A program made the position numbers and the translations under genes. The notes below the pieces were generated by a model, which saw nothing but the letters and a program-made list of their open reading frames with translations, did not search any database and was not told the DNA's origin. A stretch of DNA of 64,000 nucleotides from contig OY744613.1 of assembly GCA_963556255.1 (NCBI GenBank), forward strand, positions 39,375,286-39,439,285, read 5' to 3'. How positions within the stretch are numbered: the stretch's first letter is position 1; the number at the start of each line of letters is the position of its first letter. Shown here piece by piece: positions 9,871-18,152 of the stretch. The stretch is from Allolobophora icterica. Taxonomy: Eukaryota > Annelida > Clitellata > Crassiclitellata > Lumbricidae.

Positions 9871-11172
9871 TTAAGACGAGCTTCTACCGTAGACGACGTT
9901 TAGCTTCTGTCCGTCCGATTGAAACTCCAGCAACTTGTCCGAAATTACGATAGCATAAGCTTCGGTTTCGGCCGGCACTGCCGTATTAAATATAGCTTTG
10001 ATCTGAATATCGACGACAGACGATTTTAACCGTTCAGATTGTTTGCTAACGTCGAAAATCATTAGCGGATATAGTTCTTTATAATCACTCGGTGTTATAT
10101 TACTCTGCGTTATCAACTGATCCATTCCGTAGAATTTTTCGCTAAACGTTGCCGCGGCTCGGTACGCTCTCGAGAATTGTTGATTAGGAAACGATAGGTT
10201 GTAGTCTACAGCCGGGTATCTTTCCTGATTCATCATTACGTACATGTTCTTAAGATCGCAATGGTCGAAGATCGACGGATTATGTTCTTGATTACCGTCA
10301 CGACTTGTCTGAAATCCTACGATTATATACCTCGGTTTTTCCGGAGATGTCTTGACACTAAGTCTCCAACTGAAAGTAGTCGACTGAGGAACAGTTATGG
10401 TGTCGCATTGACGAGCGCGATAGGCGACGGCCAACGATGCTTTCGATTCGATCGTTTTATATAACTGCATTTTTTCCATATCGGATGGAATAACGTGAGG
10501 CATAAACCACGATATCTTTTCTATTGCAACTTTTCCAGCCGCTGCATCGTGACCTCTATAAATAGCATCGTCGTCGGCTTTACGCACTAACGTTAGCGTA
10601 TGTTTCAAACCGTAAACAATCTTGTCGTAATCATCGCAAAAACCGAAGATATGCTTTAATGCAACTATAAAGCTGAACGTTCCCTTAGCAGTTGGTTTTC
10701 GAATAAGATACTGTTGTCTGACCGCAAACCCCGTGTTATCGGCGAGAACGGCCGTTGCACAACTGTCTTTATACCACAGCTGATTTAAACCTTGTGCCAG
10801 TTGAAAATCGTTTGGGTATTTTAGCAATCCAAGCATCGTGGTAGCTTGACCCGGGTGAAATAACGTTTCTATTTCTTGATTCGATAGAGAATACGATATT
10901 TGGCTAAATAGATGCATTAGCCCGTTATTCGTAACAGCCACTGCATCGGCATTAACGTATGCGGTGTTATCCGCTTTAGTCAGTCTTCCTTCGAATAGCA
11001 AATAGGATTCTGAAGGGTGGCTGAATAAATCTTGGAGTTCAATGTTTATACGAATCTCACCCGTTGTGTTTAGATTCGTTCTCGCAGTAGGTTCGTACTC
11101 GTGAAATTCGTATCGTTCGATACTCTCGTCCGTCAAAGGTTGTTCCGTGAATCTTAGTATATCTGATTGCAT
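9871..11172 (-). CDS. Major capsid protein, double jelly roll (hexon-like)
   Basis: 433 aa, collinear along its length with the 431-aa protein at 40731-42026 of element 2. Shared blocks include PSESYLLFEGRL/PSKSYLLVEGRL, HLFSQISY/YMFSQIRY, PGQATTMLGLLKY, FGFCDDY, TTFSWRLSVK and SDKLLEFQSDGQKLNVVYG. Length, all-beta look and position match the Polinton/adintovirus hexon (formerly PY). It would form the pseudo-hexameric capsomers. The start is chosen after an AT-rich leader with ATATATTA. No breaks are seen. Confidence 0.9.
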   Translation of the reverse strand: MQSDILRFTEQPLTDESIERYEFHEYEPTARTNLNTTGEIRINIELQDLFSHPSESYLLFEGRLTKADNTAYVNADAVAVTNNGLMHLFSQISYSLSNQEIETLFHPGQATTMLGLLKYPNDFQLAQGLNQLWYKDSCATAVLADNTGFAVRQQYLIRKPTAKGTFSFIVALKHIFGFCDDYDKIVYGLKHTLTLVRKADDDAIYRGHDAAAGKVAIEKISWFMPHVIPSDMEKMQLYKTIESKASLAVAYRARQCDTITVPQSTTFSWRLSVKTSPEKPRYIIVGFQTSRDGNQEHNPSIFDHCDLKNMYVMMNQERYPAVDYNLSFPNQQFSRAYRAAATFSEKFYGMDQLITQSNITPSDYKELYPLMIFDVSKQSERLKSSVVDIQIKAIFNTAVPAETEAYAIVISDKLLEFQSDGQKLNVVYGRSSS

Positions 11173-11219
11173 TTTTTTATTAATAATATATGATTTTATT
11201 TTATCTAAATATAAATAAC

Positions 11220-11753
11220 CTATGCAACCTTCAATCCAGCTCCGTTTAAACGTCTAACGAGATCTTGAATTCTAATAGCGCTCTTTGCATTGGAATTCAT
11301 ACCGTGCCCCATCATTAAATTATTTATATTTGTACTCTTCGAACGCGTTCCGTCGTTAATAAGTCTAGTTAGCACGTCTTTACTTTCTTGAGTTAGCAAG
11401 TCCTTACCTTCGTTCAGCTGCGGTTGGAGCGCTGAAAGCGCTGGAAGCGCATGTGAACCGAGTTCCGTAGCAGCTGACCTTGTAGTAGGTAAATTTTTGG
11501 GACTCATAATTTTAGCAATCGCTTTATCGACTAATCGTTTCCCGGCGTCAGCAGCGACAGTTTTACCAACATCCAGCGCTTTCCGCCCGATGTCTATAGC
11601 CGCATCTTTTCCTACGCTGAGAGCGGTTGACGCTATTTGTTTAGCCGCATTCGACGTAAATAGTTTCTTGAAAAAACCCGCAACAATATCGAATATTCCC
11701 GCCCCTCCGATAACGTATTGTTTCTTATACCTTCTTTTAGTAACTACTAACAT
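11220..11753 (-). CDS. Small basic, Gly/Ala-rich virion-like protein
   Basis: 177 aa. Begins MLVVTKRRYKKQYVIGG and then has an amphipathic/hydrophobic stretch (GIFDIVAGFFKKLF, about 18-32) and a long Ala-rich helical region to residue 85. Element 2 has a counterpart in the same position (42135-42593) with the same plan: KKRRRVVGGG, FDWIPKIAGFLG, then an Ala/Val helix. A basic leader plus amphipathic helix next to the hexon resembles adenovirus membrane-lytic or cement proteins such as pVI, but that is analogy only. Four bases separate it from the gene upstream. Confidence 0.65.
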   Translation of the reverse strand: MLVVTKRRYKKQYVIGGAGIFDIVAGFFKKLFTSNAAKQIASTALSVGKDAAIDIGRKALDVGKTVAADAGKRLVDKAIAKIMSPKNLPTTRSAATELGSHALPALSALQPQLNEGKDLLTQESKDVLTRLINDGTRSKSTNINNLMMGHGMNSNAKSAIRIQDLVRRLNGAGLKVA

Positions 11754-11756
11754 TTT

Positions 11757-12689
11757 TTATATTAATAGCATTATATTTTTATATTCATTTTTATTTATCG
11801 CTCCTTGTCTTAGTAACTCGTCGCATATACCAACTATCTCAGTTCTCACACCCGTATTCCCCGCCTCGAAGCTGGCCATTCGCAGAGATAACATTTCTAT
11901 TAATGCATTAGGATCTTGAGGAATAACGATACGCTGTAGGCCTATTCCTTTACCTTGCGCCTTTGCCATCATCGAGTCCCATATCGGTTTAATAATATTT
12001 TTATATTTTAAGCTCTTAGAGGATTTTGGTTTACTTGGATTTTTCGGCTGCCTCATAGCATTCGTTATCTTCAGAATCTCGGCATATTCTTCCCGATCGT
12101 TTGCATTGAAAATCGACTCGTCCGGTTTGGCCATCGTTAATAATTCCCAAAGTCCTGGAGTTCCTTCGTATATCTTAGGCCTATCGCCTACCGTCACGTT
12201 ATTGCCGTCGATCGATATAGGACTGTCGCCTATATAAAATTGGCCGTCTTTTGAGTTTATACCGAACGTTGTGTCTACCGTCTTTTTATCGGACGCGTAT
12301 TGTTGCAGGTACTTCACCGCAATATCTCCTAGTTCTAAGGTTTTTATATCTTCTAGGCCTACCGGGTCTTCTCCGTAAGCCTGTATCGAAGGGTATTGAG
12401 GAAACTGAATGGCTTTTAACGATGTCGAAATAGAAGCGGGAAGCGCCTTTAAAGCGTTAGCTGTCTCTGCAGAGTTTTCTTTTATAGTCGATAACAAAGC
12501 CTTTTGTTCTTTTGAAATTGTTGATTGCGAGTCGACTATTGGTTTGTACAATCTCGTTAATTCTCGTTGTAGTCCGATGTCTCCTAATCTCTCGGATAAA
12601 AAGTTTTGTCGAATATTCTTCTTCGATTTCAGAAACTCCTCAACGATAAAATCTCTTTTTGCGGGATCGGTTATCTTTAGAAACGACAT
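11757..12689 (-). CDS. Conserved Polinton structural-region protein
   Basis: 310 aa, function unknown. The C-terminus (about 250-305) has DPNALIEMLSLRMAS, AGNTGVRTEIVGICDELL and GAINKNEY, closely matching the end of the 367-aa protein at 43438-44541 in element 2. The N-terminus of both starts with a helical, basic stretch with DFIVEEFLKSKKNIRQNFL here. The middle is poorly conserved. The neighbourhood (virion proteins on both sides, same place in both elements) suggests an internal virion or scaffold protein, which is inference. The start follows TATATAAATAAAATATA. Confidence 0.65.
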   Translation of the reverse strand: MSFLKITDPAKRDFIVEEFLKSKKNIRQNFLSERLGDIGLQRELTRLYKPIVDSQSTISKEQKALLSTIKENSAETANALKALPASISTSLKAIQFPQYPSIQAYGEDPVGLEDIKTLELGDIAVKYLQQYASDKKTVDTTFGINSKDGQFYIGDSPISIDGNNVTVGDRPKIYEGTPGLWELLTMAKPDESIFNANDREEYAEILKITNAMRQPKNPSKPKSSKSLKYKNIIKPIWDSMMAKAQGKGIGLQRIVIPQDPNALIEMLSLRMASFEAGNTGVRTEIVGICDELLRQGAINKNEYKNIMLLI

Positions 12690-12773
12690 TATATTTTATT
12701 TATATAAGCTTATAGCTATATTTTTTAAACGTAAATTCGAACGTAAATTCCAACGTAATTTCGAACGTTTAAT

Positions 12774-13310
12774 TTACGTTCCCGTTAAAACGTTCTCGTT
12801 AAACGTTAATTTTTCTGTGCTAACTTTGGTTTTATTTTTAATTTTTTCTTTCATATCGTTGAATTTCACAAACTCGCTTACTATTAGCGAATATTCAATG
12901 TCTGAAATATTGTCGTCCACAAGAGCTTTTGAAATGAGGCTACTGATAGTGTTTAGTTTTGCTTCCGCTAACGTTTTGATCTTTTCGTGCTTTGTCAATT
13001 TCAACGCAAGCTTCTTACTAACTTGTCCTCCGATAATAATTAACAATCCTACACCTACTGCCGTACCTGTTGCTATCGCTATGGCCGGAGTTGCAATTAC
13101 AGTAGCCAGAGCTGCCAGTCCTGAGCTGCTGAGCCCCATCACAGTTACTATCAGAGCGTTGTCGATAATGCTAATCATTCTTATGTTCCTACGATACTTT
13201 GTACTTAAGGCGGTCCTTTTATCGCGTTCTTGTTCGATTTCTTTTTGAATTTCGTTAATTTTTTTAAAACGATACGATTGCGCTGAATTTTCCATTTGTT
13301 TATATTCCAT
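12774..13310 (-). CDS. Predicted membrane protein with central hydrophobic hairpin
   Basis: 178 aa (or start at MENSAQ, 13295). Plan: N-terminal charged helix (about 10-45), a long hydrophobic core (IIDNALIVTVMGLSSSG through VGLLIIIGG, about 48-95) that could form two TM helices, then a charged helical tail with LAEAKLNTISSLISKALVD and EYSLIVSE. The element 2 and 3 proteins at 36818-37423 and 63082-63687 share the plan and the C-terminal words (LAESKLNTVHDHISKALED, EEYKLILGE). A role in membrane interaction or entry/exit is a guess. In element 1 it lies in the structural block; in element 2 it is at the left end. Confidence 0.65.
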   Translation of the reverse strand: MEYKQMENSAQSYRFKKINEIQKEIEQERDKRTALSTKYRRNIRMISIIDNALIVTVMGLSSSGLAALATVIATPAIAIATGTAVGVGLLIIIGGQVSKKLALKLTKHEKIKTLAEAKLNTISSLISKALVDDNISDIEYSLIVSEFVKFNDMKEKIKNKTKVSTEKLTFNENVLTGT

Positions 13311-13340
13311 TATTATTATTATTATTAAGATTTTTTAAAT

Positions 13341-13742
13341 TTAAACGTGGTAATTAATGTAGCATAGCGAATCTTTTTCGTTAATGATAACTACAGAATC
13401 GGAATTGTTTTGAATAGTAATAACAATGTCTTCTACATCTTCACAAATGGTTGAATCTTGCAAGCTACATTTCTTTTCTTTAATCGCCTGTCTAAGCGAC
13501 ACTAGACAGACTCCTCTAGGTAGTCGAACACCAAATCCTAGCTCTTGCGAGACCGACGATCTGGGTTGAATTGTGATCGCTCGTTGTGCGAAAATCTCCC
13601 AACGCTGTGAGCCCGGTTGTCTTATAGCCCGATGCGTTACTTCTTTAGGCAACCAAAATACTGATTCTGGTCGAGTTCTAACTCTGCTCGGAGAATTGCG
13701 TTTTGTTATAAACTTGTGTATTGGCATACCGTATCGCGACAT
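13341..13742 (-). CDS. dUTPase-fold-like small protein
   Basis: 133 aa. Residues about 55-130 (ITIQPRSSVSQELGFGVRL, then CEDVEDIVITIQNNSDSVV and INEKDSLCYI) resemble the trimeric dUTPase beta fold in motif order, with N-terminal 'PRGVCLVSLRQ' in the place of the PxG..RSG region. The catalytic Ser/Tyr/Asp set of true dUTPases is not clearly present, so it may be a structural relative only. An ATATAT run directly precedes the ATG. It sits between the membrane protein and the core-like protein and has no counterpart that I can see in element 2. Confidence 0.45.
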   Translation of the reverse strand: MSRYGMPIHKFITKRNSPSRVRTRPESVFWLPKEVTHRAIRQPGSQRWEIFAQRAITIQPRSSVSQELGFGVRLPRGVCLVSLRQAIKEKKCSLQDSTICEDVEDIVITIQNNSDSVVIINEKDSLCYINYHV

Positions 13743-13774
13743 TATATATATTATATATATATTTATATATAGGG
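13743..13774 (-). promoter_or_regulatory. TATATA-rich leader, promoter candidate
   Basis: A run of TATATA units directly abuts the start codon at 13742. Similar but shorter TATA(T/A)A plus A-run leaders lie within about 5-40 bases of most starts in elements 1 and 2, so it may be a viral promoter. Confidence 0.4.
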
Positions 13775-13787
13775 CCTATTATAACCT

Positions 13788-14411
13788 TTACAGAATCATA
13801 CCAAGTAGGGGTCCAAGGATTGGAATACTAGAAAGTACTTTTGAAATGGGATTGTCGTTTCCAAGAATCAATCCTGAACCATTGACAAATCCAGAACCTC
13901 TGCGCATGTACAGTCCTTCTCCTACACCGTCTAATCCAGATCCTGACCATGGTTTCAGGTAAAGACCTGCTGCGTGCGGAACCATCTTGTAGCTTCTTCC
14001 TCCTTTCTTTATGTATAAAGCACCTCCATTAACACCCGATCCCATCATTTTGCTAACACCTGTACTCGCTAATCCGCTTAAAGCTCCAGTTGCAAGACTT
14101 GGCAGAACCCTAGAAAGAAGAAATTTTCCAGCTGTAGCTAGAAGTGGTAATAACGCTGGAAGAAAACCGCCTTCGACTTTCATATTATGGTCTATTTGCG
14201 TTTTACTCATTTTGAGCGTAGTACCAGTTCCATTCTGATATGCTTTCGCCATTTTATTAATTTGTGCTCGTGTAAGAGCTAAAACGTGTTCACCGGATAG
14301 ATCTCCGTGAGTTAGTCTTATACTCGTTCCTGTCCCTGCCTCAACTGCGCGTTTAATTTTGTCTTTTTGTCCATCCGAAACATTAACTTTTGTATTGGTA
14401 TATCGACTCAT
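13788..14411 (-). CDS. Core/pX-like protein with GSGLYL motifs
   Basis: About 207 aa from MSRYTNT (14411), chosen because it follows a TATATATAAA leader. Residues 10-75 contain paired motifs (DGQKDKIKRAVEAGTG, SIRLTHGDLSGEHVLALTRAQ) matching element 2's EGQKQTLAKAARDGTG and IRLTHGQLRG. Then come GGFLPALLPLL and a Gly/Ala hydrophobic stretch, and a Gly-rich tail with short repeats (AGLYLKPW, GEGLYMRRGSG, NGSGLIL). It resembles adenovirus-type core/pX-like or pVI-like proteins reported for adintoviruses. DNA condensation or membrane activity is possible; the exact role is not shown by the sequence. Confidence 0.6.
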   Translation of the reverse strand: MSRYTNTKVNVSDGQKDKIKRAVEAGTGTSIRLTHGDLSGEHVLALTRAQINKMAKAYQNGTGTTLKMSKTQIDHNMKVEGGFLPALLPLLATAGKFLLSRVLPSLATGALSGLASTGVSKMMGSGVNGGALYIKKGGRSYKMVPHAAGLYLKPWSGSGLDGVGEGLYMRRGSGFVNGSGLILGNDNPISKVLSSIPILGPLLGMIL

Positions 14412-14461
14412 TTTATATATATAATTGAAATTAAAAACTTTAATACCACGATAATTAATTC

Positions 14462-15253
14462 TCACACTTCTCTAATTTGAAACCTGATCGACAACTCCTC
14501 TCCTCGAAGGTTGATTAGTTTTCCATTTTGATCTGTAAGTTTTGTTTCCATAGCCGAAATCGTAAATAGCGTAATAGGAAGATATACTAAATTAACGGGC
14601 ACTTCTATAATCTTGTATCCGGGGCCTACATTCGGGAAAAAGGAATATATAATGTTTTCCGTTGTTCCGTTAGAGTACGAAGATCCTATTACGTCGCTGG
14701 TTAATCTCAAACTATTTACGTTCATTATATTTACTATGTTCTCGGATTCGTTATATCCTTCTGAATACACTCGGCTATTAAATCCTAAAACAGTTCTAAT
14801 CGAGTTCTCGATTGTCATATTAACCTGATAGTTAGCACCGATATCTAACACCGACTTCAAAGTATTGTTGTTCGCTTGTAACGTTATACAGTACGCATCT
14901 CCCGTTTCGTCATAATGTCCTGATTGTTTCATGATTCTCTGAATGTGTTCGTTTATATCTACGATTTCGTAACTTCCTTCTGGGATTTCTATAGTAAACC
15001 ACGTTTTACCATTATCCGGCGAATACACAAACTTGTTGTTTCCAGAATATATATTCGGGAAGGAATTATAAGTCTCAAGATTAACAAGACACATTTCATA
15101 CTTTTTGTTTTTGTCAAGTTGAATCAGAGGATTAAATTTTGTTCGAATTTGCGTGCTCCTTTCGCTCACCAAAATGCTGAATGACTCTTTAGGCTCCGTG
15201 TTACGAGCGATCTTTTCTGTGTTCAGAACTATCTTTTCCAACCGCGCTTCCAT
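14462..15253 (-). CDS. Minor capsid (penton-like) protein
   Basis: 263 aa. A short N-terminal coiled coil (LEKIVLNTEKIARNTE) leads into a beta-rich body. It aligns with the 267-aa protein at 42616-43419 through YEMCLVNLETYNSFPNI/FELALVNLETYNSIPNI, NNKFVYS..NG(K/Q)TW, DGSYEI-type strands, LGFN, YSFFPNVGPGYKIIE and LTDQNGKLINLRGE. The size and place upstream of the ATPase match the single-jelly-roll penton of Polintons (formerly PX). It would sit at the capsid vertices and hold the fiber. It is intact. Confidence 0.85.
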   Translation of the reverse strand: MEARLEKIVLNTEKIARNTEPKESFSILVSERSTQIRTKFNPLIQLDKNKKYEMCLVNLETYNSFPNIYSGNNKFVYSPDNGKTWFTIEIPEGSYEIVDINEHIQRIMKQSGHYDETGDAYCITLQANNNTLKSVLDIGANYQVNMTIENSIRTVLGFNSRVYSEGYNESENIVNIMNVNSLRLTSDVIGSSYSNGTTENIIYSFFPNVGPGYKIIEVPVNLVYLPITLFTISAMETKLTDQNGKLINLRGEELSIRFQIREV

Positions 15254-15287
15254 TACATATATAATATATATCTTATGAAGATTATTT

Positions 15288-16067
15288 TTATGCTGAAGGC
15301 ATATAAAATGTATCTAACCCACTTCTATACTTGCCGTTGTTTTTTTTACTGGTTAAATCTATCACTACAAATCCGTGCGGACGCTCCCACGCAGTTTTGC
15401 ACAGTTTTACAAATTCGTCTTTAGGCATATCATCTACGCCTACGTGATCGTTGTATATATTATTAATATTTTTAAGGTCTTGACTAAATAAACAGATAAA
15501 GTTTGCATTCTCTCTGATGGTCTGTCTAGGCAGTTTGAAGTAGTTTTGTGCGAGGTAAAATGAGTCAACATTACTATGTCTTCCTCTGATATAATAAGCT
15601 TCGCATTTGTTTTGTTTTTCTAATTGTAAATCGTCGAAAATCATCAGGTTCTGCTTGGCACTCAAATCTCTCGGATCGGGCACTTCTTCCGAAGTTTCAA
15701 AGAATCGACAGTTCATATCAGATTTTTTAACTATACTTTTAGCCATTTCCTCAACAACTGATATTGGCGATACATTCAGCCTGGCTATCTCGTCTTGACA
15801 ACCAAACAAATTGACGATTGCTTCTTTAGGCAATTTTTCTTCGAATGCTTTTTTCAGTATTTTATATTCTGGTTGAAAGAGAGATCTTCCAAAAACCTGT
15901 AAGTTATCATAATCTAACCATCCTGGATTCAAAAGTAAATTTAATAATAGCGTAGTCTTACCGCATCCAGACTTCCCAACGATCAGACCCCTTATACTTC
16001 TAGGTAATAATGGGTTATTAAATCTTTTCGATGTCTCATCGTTCCAAGATAAATCTTTAACTTCCAT
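15288..16067 (-). CDS. FtsK/HerA-type genome-packaging ATPase
   Basis: 259 aa. The Walker A motif GKSGCGKTT is at 31-39 and Walker B LMIFDDLQLEKQ at 141-152. A following FYLAQNYFKLPRQTIRENAN motif matches element 2's FYLTQNYFRIPKQAIRDNAN. This is the A32-like ATPase that pumps viral DNA into capsids. The gene is divergent from the PLA2 gene with only 35 bp between the start codons, which contains TATATTAAA, so the two probably share a bidirectional promoter region. No breaks are seen. Confidence 0.92.
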   Translation of the reverse strand: MEVKDLSWNDETSKRFNNPLLPRSIRGLIVGKSGCGKTTLLLNLLLNPGWLDYDNLQVFGRSLFQPEYKILKKAFEEKLPKEAIVNLFGCQDEIARLNVSPISVVEEMAKSIVKKSDMNCRFFETSEEVPDPRDLSAKQNLMIFDDLQLEKQNKCEAYYIRGRHSNVDSFYLAQNYFKLPRQTIRENANFICLFSQDLKNINNIYNDHVGVDDMPKDEFVKLCKTAWERPHGFVVIDLTSKKNNGKYRSGLDTFYMPSA

Positions 16068-16102
16068 TTCTTTTTTAATTATAAAAATAGTTTTATATTA
16101 AA

Positions 16103-16735
16103 ATGTATATGGAACAGATGTATTGCGTAAAGTGCAAGAGAGAAACCGAAATGACAGATATTCAAAATTTCATCAGTAAAAATAAAAGACCTATGATTAG
16201 AGCCGTATGTTCCGACTGCGGAAAAACTAAAACTCGATTTCTTTCCACTGCCAAAAAAGGAGGCGATCTAGTTGGGTCTTTAAATTCAGCTACGAAAAAT
16301 CTAAAACTTCCCTGGGCGAAATTCCCTGGAGAATTGCATCTTCCAGGACATTCGTTTACGGGCCCTGGAACAAGATTAGATTTAAGATTGAATCCTGACG
16401 CCTCCCCTAAAGACTGGAGTCAGCCTGTGGACAGAATCGACCAAGCAGCTTATCGTCATGATTTAGCTTATGACCAGTATTCGGATACCGCTGCCAGAAA
16501 TGCAGCCGACAGAGTAATGGTAAATGAATTAAATAATATAAATAATCCTACATTACGTGAGCGCGTCGAAAGAGCGATAATTAAACCTATTTTGATGACA
16601 AAAGCCAATCTTGGTTTAGGTTTAGGTACTTCCGATTCAAAGCCAGCTGTTAAACCGTCTCAAAAATGGACGGATGAACTCGCCGAACAATTGCATAAAC
16701 CGGTAATACGACATTTTACAAAAAGGAAGGTTTAG
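16103..16735 (+). CDS. Zinc-ribbon / parvovirus-like phospholipase A2 protein
   Basis: 210 aa. A four-Cys zinc ribbon comes first (C8xxC11 and C36xxC39). A PLA2 domain follows, with a calcium-loop-like SFTGPGTRLD (84-93) and the catalytic helix QAAYRHDLAYDQ (H119, D120, Y123), as in parvovirus VP1u PLA2. Such domains break endosomal membranes; secretion by a signal peptide is not predicted. Through residue about 166 (LGLGLG) it matches the element 2 protein. The rest (KWTDELAEQLHKP, FTKRKV) instead looks like the N-terminus of a Polinton integrase. The stop TAG at 16733 is followed in the same frame by the integrase, so this is a PLA2-integrase fusion frame broken by one stop. Confidence 0.85.
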   Translation: MYMEQMYCVKCKRETEMTDIQNFISKNKRPMIRAVCSDCGKTKTRFLSTAKKGGDLVGSLNSATKNLKLPWAKFPGELHLPGHSFTGPGTRLDLRLNPDASPKDWSQPVDRIDQAAYRHDLAYDQYSDTAARNAADRVMVNELNNINNPTLRERVERAIIKPILMTKANLGLGLGTSDSKPAVKPSQKWTDELAEQLHKPVIRHFTKRKV

Positions 16736-17587
16736 GTCAATGGTATCGATCAAATTTGGGCTGCAGATCTTATAGACATGCAGTCTTTCACGAAATATAA
16801 CGATAACGTTAAATATTTATTAAGCGTTATCGATATATTTTCAAAATACGGGTGGCTTGTCCCGATTAAAGATAAGAGCGGAAAATCTGTGTTCGATGCT
16901 TTCACCAAAATACTTTCTAGTAGCGGACGGAAACCCGAGAAACTGTGGGTCGATAAAGGTAAGGAGTTTTACAATAAAAACGTGAAATCAATTGGAATCC
17001 AGTTGTATTCTACTGAGAATGAAGAAAAATCATCCGTTATCGAACGATGGAATAGAACCATGAAGGAGAAAATGTTCAAATATTTCACAGCTAATTCGAC
17101 TAGGAAATATATCGATGTTTTAGAAAATATGGTTTCTCGTTATAACAACACTAGACATTCTTCCATAAAAATGACTCCAATAAAAGCGAGTATAAAGATA
17201 AATGAGACTATTGTATGGAAAAATTTATATGGCGGTTTACACCCAAAACCACCTGATAAACCGAAATTTTCAATAGGTGATAAGGTCCGAATTTCTAAGA
17301 AAAAGACGTTCTTCGAAAAGGGTTATACCCCTAGATGGACGGAAGAGATCTTTACTGTGACAAAAATTCAATACACAGATCCTCCGACCTATAAGATAAC
17401 AGATTACAACGGAGAGGAAATTCAAGGCACATTTTACGAACAGGAATTACAGAAAACGACTCAGGAAATTTATAGGATCGAAAAAATCATAAAAACACGT
17501 GGAAACAAATCTTTTGTCAAATGGGTGGGATATCCACAAAATTTTAATTCATGGGTTGATAATCAAGCATTGATAAATTTACATTAG
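16736..17587 (+). CDS. Retroviral-type integrase with chromodomain (5' part in preceding ORF)
   Basis: The frame continues directly from the TAG at 16733-16735; the first Met is at 16778. Catalytic triad: D in IWAADLIDM (just upstream of that Met), D in LWVDKGKEF and E in SSVIERWNRTM. An SH3-like region (FSIGDKVRIS) and a C-terminal chromodomain (YRIEKIIKTRG, FVKWVGYP, NSWVDN) follow. Starting at 16778 would omit the first catalytic Asp, so an active enzyme would need readthrough of the TAG or initiation upstream. It would insert the linear element into chromosomes and leave the 6-bp duplication. The chromodomain may guide insertion to marked chromatin (family knowledge). Confidence 0.85.
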   Translation, partial: VNGIDQIWAADLIDMQSFTKYNDNVKYLLSVIDIFSKYGWLVPIKDKSGKSVFDAFTKILSSSGRKPEKLWVDKGKEFYNKNVKSIGIQLYSTENEEKSSVIERWNRTMKEKMFKYFTANSTRKYIDVLENMVSRYNNTRHSSIKMTPIKASIKINETIVWKNLYGGLHPKPPDKPKFSIGDKVRISKKKTFFEKGYTPRWTEEIFTVTKIQYTDPPTYKITDYNGEEIQGTFYEQELQKTTQEIYRIEKIIKTRGNKSFVKWVGYPQNFNSWVDNQALINLH

Positions 17588-17854
17588 AATCTCCATTCGA
17601 AACAGTGAGAAATCTCCATTTGCAACCTAATGTTACTACTTACTTATCACACCGGCCCAGCATCCTACTTGTGTTACTACTTATTACACCGTTCCAGAAG
17701 CTTAATGTTACTACTACTTGTATTACAAATTGTGGGAAAGCAATTCTTAAGAACAAGCCATATAATCTAGCAGCTCAATTGGCTGTTAAGATGGGTTCCA
17801 CTGGTATGTTAAATACTTATGCTAAATCTACTGTTCCTTGACTCGAATATTGTC

Positions 17855-17897
17855 TATGTATGTATGTATGTATGTATGTATGTATGTATGTATGTAT
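17855..17897. repeat. (TGTA)n microsatellite
   Basis: Ten or so perfect tgta units just after the integrase region. Open frames here are repeat artefacts. Confidence 0.9.
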
Positions 17898-17974
17898 ATT
17901 GTATACGTAAGTATGAAATAAGTATGAACAGTACTGCATTTATGTATATTGTGTATGTATATGTAAGTATGTGT

Positions 17975-18062
17975 GGATGGATGGATGGATGGATGGATGG
18001 ATGGATGGATGGATGGATGGATGGATGGATGGATGGATGGATGGATGGATGGATGGATGGAT
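17975..18062. repeat. (GGAT)n microsatellite
   Basis: About 22 tandem ggat units. It gives an artificial WMDG-repeat frame on plus and an HPSI-repeat frame on minus. Neither is a gene. Confidence 0.95.
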
Positions 18063-18152
18063 ATACGATTAAACAGGAAGATGAATTGAATGGACATTGG
18101 AACTCTGTATCTAGAAAGTTACATGGTTTCAATAAATGGGAATCTGTTAAAG

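Noticed and set aside
12409..13248. 279-aa plus-strand open frame
   Set aside because: Antisense shadow of the structural-region and membrane protein genes, no motif of its own.
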